From the NCBI GenBank assembly GCA_021826485.1, contig JAKAZX010000137.1:1-9479 (forward strand): 9,479 nt of DNA, read 5' to 3'. This document shows positions 6,287-9,479 of the stretch, piece by piece. Position 1 is the stretch's first letter; every line of letters begins with the position of its first letter. The DNA is from Pseudomonadota bacterium (GTDB taxonomy: Bacteria; Pseudomonadota; Alphaproteobacteria; Acetobacterales; Acetobacteraceae). The position numbers were made by a program, and so were the translations under genes. The notes beneath the pieces are model-generated. The model saw only the letters and a list, made by a program, of their open reading frames with translations. It was not told where the DNA came from and made no database searches.

Positions 6287-6976
6287 ATGACCATCGCCTT
6301 CCCCTCCGCCGCCCTGGAGCCCGACGGCGCGGCGCCTTTTGTGCTGGCGCTGCCGAAGGGCCGCATCCTGAAGGAATGCGGCCCGCTGCTGGCGCGTGCC
6401 GGGGTGGTGCCGGATGCCAGCTATCTCGACGAGGACAGCCGCCACCTGCGCTTTCCCACCAGCGACCCGGCGCTCGACGTGGTGCGGGTGCGGCCGTTCG
6501 ATGTTGCGACCTTCGTCGCCTTCGGCGCCGCAGAGCTCGGCATCTGCGGGGCCGACGTGCTGATGGAGTTCGACTATCCGGAAATCTACGCGCCGCTCGA
6601 TCTGGGCATCGGGGCCTGCCGCATCTCGGTCGCCGAGCCGGCGGCGACGGTGGGCAGCGACGATCCGCGCACCTGGTCGCGCGTGCGGGTGGCGACGAAA
6701 TATCCCACCATCGCCCGCCGCCACTACGCCGCGCGCGGCGTGCAGGCGGACGTGGTGCATCTGAACGGCGCGATGGAACTGGCGCCCAGCCTCGGCCTCG
6801 CGCGGCTGATCGTCGATCTGGTGGCGACCGGCAGCACGCTGCGCGCGAACAGCCTGCTGGAGACCGAGGTGATCGCGCACGTCACCAGCCGGCTGATCGT
6901 CAACCGCACGGCGCTGAAGACGCGGCCGGAGGCGATCGGCGCCTGGATCGCCCGGTTCCGCGCGGCGCTGGCATGA
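6287..6976 (+). CDS. hisG: ATP phosphoribosyltransferase, short (HisG_S) form
   Basis: This enzyme catalyses the first step of histidine biosynthesis, joining ATP and PRPP to give phosphoribosyl-ATP, in the cytoplasm. Motifs include LALPKGR (20-26), GADVLME (88-94), RVATKYP (134-140) and the PRPP-binding loop DLVATGSTLRAN (177-188). At 229 residues it ends soon after that loop and lacks the C-terminal regulatory domain of long HisG. It is therefore the short type, which in known cases works as a complex with the HisRS-like regulatory subunit HisZ. No hisZ is in this window, so it should be elsewhere. About 15 extra residues precede the conserved core. The start is ATG at 6287 with GAGGG eight bases upstream. 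The stop overlaps the hisD start as ATGA, so the two are co-translated. Confidence 0.96.
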   Translation: MTIAFPSAALEPDGAAPFVLALPKGRILKECGPLLARAGVVPDASYLDEDSRHLRFPTSDPALDVVRVRPFDVATFVAFGAAELGICGADVLMEFDYPEIYAPLDLGIGACRISVAEPAATVGSDDPRTWSRVRVATKYPTIARRHYAARGVQADVVHLNGAMELAPSLGLARLIVDLVATGSTLRANSLLETEVIAHVTSRLIVNRTALKTRPEAIGAWIARFRAALA

Positions 6977-8262
6977 GGCGGCTGGCCTCCGCGGACCCGG
7001 ATTTCACCCGGGATTTCGCCGTCCTGCTGGCCGACCGGGACGCCCCGGCCGATGTCGGCGCCGCGGTGGCAGCCATCCTTGCCGATGTGCGGCGCGACGG
7101 CGACGCGGCGCTGCTGGCGCACACCGCGCGGCTGGACCGGCTGGACCTGACCGCCGAGCGGCTGCGGGTGACGCCGGCGGAGATCGATGAAGCAGTCGCG
7201 GCGGTGCCGGCGGCGCTGCGCGCCGCCCTTGATCTCGCGGCAACCCGCATCGAGGCGTTCCACCGGGCGCAACTGCCTCGCGACTTCGCCACCACCGATG
7301 CCGCGGGGCTGACGCTCGGCCTGCGCTGGACGGCGCTGGACGCGGTCGGCCTCTATGTGCCGGGCGGCAAAGCGGCCTATCCGTCCTCCGTGCTGATGAA
7401 CGCCATTCCGGCGCGGGTGGCGGGCGTCGCCCGGCTGGCGATGTGCGTGCCGGCGCCGGGCGGGGTGCTCAACCCGCTGGTGCTGGCGGCGGCGCGGCGG
7501 GCGGGGGTGGATGAGATCTACCGGGTCGGCGGGGCGCAGGCGATCGCGGCGCTCGCCTTCGGCACCGCGACCATCGCCCCGGTCGATCGCATCGTCGGCC
7601 CCGGCAACGCCTATGTCGCCGAGGCGAAGCGGCAGGTGTTCGGGCGCGTCGGCATCGACAGCATCGCTGGCCCGTCGGAGGTCGTCGTGCTGGCCGATGC
7701 CAGCAACGATCCGCGCCGGGTCGCGGTCGATCTGCTGGCCCAGGCGGAGCATGACGAGGCGGCGCAGGCCATCCTGCTGACCGATGACGCGGGCTTCGCG
7801 GATGCCGTGGCGGCGGCGGTGGCGGCGGAGCTGCCGACCCTGCCGCGCGCCGCGATCGCCGGTGCCTCCTGGCGCGATCACGGCGCGATCATCCTGGTGC
7901 GCGACTGGGCGGAGGCGGCCGGGCTGGTGGACCGGCTGGCGCCGGAGCATCTGCAGATCATGACCGCCGACCCGGCGGCGCTGTTCGCGCGCATCCGCCA
8001 TGCCGGCGCCGCCTTCCTCGGCGGCTACTGCCCGGAGGCGCTGGGGGACTACGTCGCCGGGCCGAACCACGTGCTGCCGACCGGACGAACCGCGCGCTTC
8101 GCCTCGGGTCTGTCGGTATTCGACTTCCTCAAGCGCACCACCTGGGTCGCCGCCGATGCCTCGGCGCTGGCCCGCGTGGGGCCGGCAGCGGTGGCGCTGG
8201 CGGAGGCAGAAGGGCTGGACGCCCATGCCCGCAGCCTGACACTCAGGCTCGGCGCGGCTTGA
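6973..8262 (+). CDS. hisD: Histidinol dehydrogenase
   Basis: This zinc- and NAD-dependent enzyme oxidises L-histidinol to L-histidine in two steps, completing histidine synthesis. The product is 429 residues, the usual length. Conserved stretches are GLYVPGG (126-132), RVGGAQAIAALAFGT (184-198), VGPGNAYVAEAKR (208-220), IAGPSEVVVLAD (231-242), DLLAQAEHD (253-261), APEHLQIM (323-330) and GYCPEALGDYVAGPNHVLPT (351-370). By correspondence with the E. coli enzyme, the zinc ligands are Q257, H260, D359 and H418, and the catalytic pair is E325/H326; all are present. The start is ATG at 6973 inside the hisG ATGA overlap; the open frame upstream of it runs through doxX and hisG and is not coding. No ribosome binding site is evident, so translation is probably coupled to hisG. 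Confidence 0.97.
   Translation: MRRLASADPDFTRDFAVLLADRDAPADVGAAVAAILADVRRDGDAALLAHTARLDRLDLTAERLRVTPAEIDEAVAAVPAALRAALDLAATRIEAFHRAQLPRDFATTDAAGLTLGLRWTALDAVGLYVPGGKAAYPSSVLMNAIPARVAGVARLAMCVPAPGGVLNPLVLAAARRAGVDEIYRVGGAQAIAALAFGTATIAPVDRIVGPGNAYVAEAKRQVFGRVGIDSIAGPSEVVVLADASNDPRRVAVDLLAQAEHDEAAQAILLTDDAGFADAVAAAVAAELPTLPRAAIAGASWRDHGAIILVRDWAEAAGLVDRLAPEHLQIMTADPAALFARIRHAGAAFLGGYCPEALGDYVAGPNHVLPTGRTARFASGLSVFDFLKRTTWVAADASALARVGPAAVALAEAEGLDAHARSLTLRLGAA
8233..8249 (+). other. Small inverted repeat at the 3' end of hisD
   Basis: AGCCTGA-CAC-TCAGGCT is a perfect 7-bp stem with a three-base loop. It lies within the codons just before the hisD stop at 8260. No T-run follows, so it is not a canonical terminator. 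It may only reflect the R-S-L-T-L-R-L coding sequence. Confidence 0.3.
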
Positions 8263-8287
8263 CCTGCCGGGTGCGGGTGCGCATGTT
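8259..8287 (+). promoter_or_regulatory. Weak candidate promoter for infA
   Basis: TTGACC (8259-8264), overlapping the hisD stop codon, is spaced 17 bases from CATGTT (8282-8287). The -35 is good and the -10 matches only three of six consensus bases. Transcription would begin near 8294, about 27 bases before infA. An own promoter would suit a highly expressed translation factor, but read-through from hisD is equally possible. Confidence 0.3.
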
Positions 8288-8320
8288 CCGCGCCGCATCG
8301 CAAAGTTGCAAAGAGGATTG

Positions 8321-8539
8321 ATGTCGAAAGAAGACATGATCGAGTTCAGCGGCACGGTCACCGAACTGCTGCCGAATGCCATGTTCCGCGTGAAGCTGGA
8401 CAACGAGCACGTCATCCTGGCCCACACCAGCGGCAAGATGCGCAAGAACCGCATCCGCGTGCTGGCCGGCGACCGGGTGAACGTGGAGATGACCCCCTAC
8501 GACCTCACCAAGGGGCGGATCACGTTCCGCTACAAGTGA
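8321..8539 (+). CDS. infA: Translation initiation factor IF-1
   Basis: This 72-residue S1/OB-fold protein binds the 30S A site during initiation with IF-2 and IF-3. It is full length and shows the family pattern: MSKEDMIEFSG at the start, LPNAMFRVKLDN (20-31), SGKMRKNRIRVL (39-50) and ITFRYK at the end. The start is ATG at 8321, preceded by AGAGGA; an upstream ATG at 8306 would add five residues not seen in IF-1. The stop overlaps the GTG start of maf (GTGA). Confidence 0.98.
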   Translation: MSKEDMIEFSGTVTELLPNAMFRVKLDNEHVILAHTSGKMRKNRIRVLAGDRVNVEMTPYDLTKGRITFRYK

Positions 8540-9117
8540 GCGGCGCGGCTCCGCGGCTGATTCTCGCCTCGGCCAGTCCGCGCCGGCTGGCGCTGCTGGC
8601 ACAGATCGGGCTGGTGCCCGATGCCATCGTTTCCCCCGACATCGACGAGACGCCGCAGCGCGACGAAACGCCGCGCGCGCTGGCATCGCGCCTCGCCCGC
8701 GCCAAGGCGACAGCGGCGGCGGTGCCGGGCGCCTTCGCGCTGGCCGCCGACACCGTGGTCGCGGCCGGCCGGCGCATCCTGCCGAAGGCCGAGACGCCGG
8801 CGCAGGCATCCGCCTGCCTCGCCCTGTTGTCCGGCCGACGGCACCGGGTGCTGACCGCGGTCGCCGTGCAGGCGCCCGACGGGCGGGTCGCGACGCGGCT
8901 GGCGGAGAGCACGGTCACGTTCGCGCGGCTGACCGAGGCGCAGCGCGCCGCCTATCTCGCCGCCGGCGAATGGCAGGGCAAGGCCGGCGGCTATGCGATC
9001 CAGGGGCGGATTGCCGTCCATGTCCGCTTCCTCGCCGGCAGCTATTCGGGCGTGGTCGGCCTGCCGCTGTTCGAAACGGCGCAACTGCTGCGCGGCCTTG
9101 GCTATCCGCTGCCATGA
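8536..9117 (+). CDS. maf: Maf family nucleoside triphosphate pyrophosphatase (YhdE-like)
   Basis: This 193-residue Maf/HAM1-fold enzyme should hydrolyse a nucleoside triphosphate to the monophosphate and pyrophosphate, a housecleaning role in the cytoplasm. Motifs are LILASASPRR (8-17), the acidic DIDET (35-39), LAADTVVAAGRRILPKA (69-85) with catalytic D72, GEWQGKAGGYAIQG (144-157) and GSYSGVVGLPLFET (168-181). The AGGYAIQG form fits the YhdE subgroup, which favours dTTP/UTP in characterised members, rather than YceF; substrate preference is inferred. It starts with GTG at 8536 overlapping the infA stop, without its own clear ribosome binding site. Its stop overlaps the next gene as ATGA. Confidence 0.95.
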   Translation: MSGAAPRLILASASPRRLALLAQIGLVPDAIVSPDIDETPQRDETPRALASRLARAKATAAAVPGAFALAADTVVAAGRRILPKAETPAQASACLALLSGRRHRVLTAVAVQAPDGRVATRLAESTVTFARLTEAQRAAYLAAGEWQGKAGGYAIQGRIAVHVRFLAGSYSGVVGLPLFETAQLLRGLGYPLP

Positions 9118-9479
9118 CCGTGCTCGCCTCCGCCTCCCCCGGGGAGGTGCGGGTGGCGGTGACGGACGGGACGGGGCTGCGCGACTATGCGCTGTGGCGG
9201 CCTGGCGCGCCGGACGGGGTGGGGAATGTGTATCGCGGCCGGGTGCTGGCGCGGATGCCGGCGCTGGCCGGCACGTTTGTGGCAATTCCCGGAGGCGAAG
9301 GCTTCCTGCCCGACAGTGCCGGCGGCAGGGGCCTCGGGGTAGGCGACGCGGTCGCGGTGCGGGTAACGCGGGCGGCGCAGGGCGGCAAGGGGCCGCGGCT
9401 CGCGGTCGCTGCCGACCTGTCGGCCGGCCAGGGCACGCCGGCGCTGCTGCGGCGCGGGCCGGACCCGGTGCAGCGCCTG
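9114..9479 (+). CDS. rng: Ribonuclease E/G family protein, N-terminal part only
   Basis: The first 122 residues are visible and run off the right window edge. PGEVRVAVTDGTGLRDY (9-25) aligns with the opening of RNase G (PSETRVAYIDGG in E. coli). VGNVYRGRVLARMPALAGTF (36-55) and EGFLPDSAGG (62-71) are the start of the S1 RNA-binding domain, and VRVTRAAQGGKGPRL (82-96) follows. The catalytic DNase I-like region lies outside the window. RNase E/G enzymes cut single-stranded RNA during rRNA maturation and mRNA decay. The neighbourhood infA-maf-RNase is common in alphaproteobacteria, and maf-rng is adjacent in E. coli as well. The start at ATG 9114 overlaps the maf stop (ATGA) and gives the expected N-terminus. 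Whether it is RNase G-like or a short RNase E cannot be settled here. Confidence 0.9.
   Translation, partial: MTVLASASPGEVRVAVTDGTGLRDYALWRPGAPDGVGNVYRGRVLARMPALAGTFVAIPGGEGFLPDSAGGRGLGVGDAVAVRVTRAAQGGKGPRLAVAADLSAGQGTPALLRRGPDPVQRL
9133..9147 (+). other. Short inverted repeat covering a Shine-Dalgarno-like sequence in the RNase gene
   Basis: CCTCCCC (9133-9139) and GGGGAGG (9141-9147) are complementary around one base; a hairpin with five pairs and a five-base loop is realistic. GGGGAGG is a near-ideal ribosome binding site placed five bases before an in-frame GTG at 9153. The conserved residues P9-V16 are encoded here, so the true start should remain ATG 9114. Confidence 0.35.

Noticed and set aside
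4638..6290. 550-residue open frame on the plus strand
   Set aside because: It crosses the binding-protein gene in antisense, the phosphatase in another frame and the doxX gene in antisense. It is low-complexity and has no family features.
5986..6972. Long open extension upstream of hisD
   Set aside because: The frame stays open through doxX and hisG, but hisD homology begins exactly at ATG 6973 and the extension reads as shadow sequence. It is not a fusion.
6995..7017. Imperfect tandem repeat (ACCCGGATTTC then ACCCGGGATTTC)
   Set aside because: It lies in the first codons of hisD, encodes an ordinary D-P-D-F/T-R-D-F stretch, and occurs only twice, so it is probably chance.
6724..8454. 576-residue open frame on the minus strand
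   Set aside because: It is antisense to hisG, hisD and infA, all clearly identified on the plus strand. It is a composition artefact.
1..9479. Mobile element, CRISPR, tRNA/rRNA or phage features
   Set aside because: I found no regularly spaced repeats, transposase or integrase motifs, tRNA-like cloverleaf or rRNA segments on either strand.

Overview
This window is chromosomal DNA from a high-GC proteobacterium, most likely an alphaproteobacterium of the Rhodospirillales/Acetobacteraceae type. That assignment is inferred from the very GC-rich codon use, the infA-maf-RNase E/G gene order, and a short-form HisG next to hisD. No rRNA, tRNA, insertion sequence, CRISPR array or phage gene is visible.

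Left half, minus strand (5039 down to 1): one tightly packed transcription unit. It is read as a periplasmic binding protein with a Tat-like signal (3960-5039), a PotB-like permease (3083-3970), a PotC-like permease (2299-3078), a PotA-like ATPase with a TTG start (1260-2312), and a GH63/MGH1-like glycoside hydrolase cut by the left window edge (1-1263). Junctions are overlaps or a 4-base gap, and the ATPase/hydrolase junction is ATGA. The importer belongs to the polyamine-type ABC family. The co-translated hydrolase has no signal peptide, which suggests a cytosolic enzyme acting on the imported compound, perhaps a glycosyl or sugar-amine conjugate. A perfect 11-bp inverted repeat lies just behind the binding-protein stop codon, inside the first codons of the next gene.

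Centre: a 154-bp divergent region (5040-5193) holds a plausible promoter for the transporter operon and a perfect 12-bp inverted repeat with arms 63 bp apart. It is followed by a protein-tyrosine/dual-specificity-like phosphatase gene (5194-5772, plus). A convergent DoxX-family membrane protein gene (5799-6194, minus) comes next.

Right half, plus strand (6287 to the end): hisG (short form) and hisD, joined by ATGA, encode the first step and the final two oxidation steps of histidine biosynthesis. After 58 bp come infA (IF-1), maf (nucleotide pyrophosphatase) and the start of an RNase E/G gene, joined by GTGA and ATGA overlaps. These are housekeeping genes.

The most interesting parts are the polyamine-type transporter coupled to a GH63-like hydrolase, the intra-operon hairpin after the binding-protein gene, and the inverted repeat between the divergent genes. 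Nothing here amounts to a clearly new defence or mobile system.
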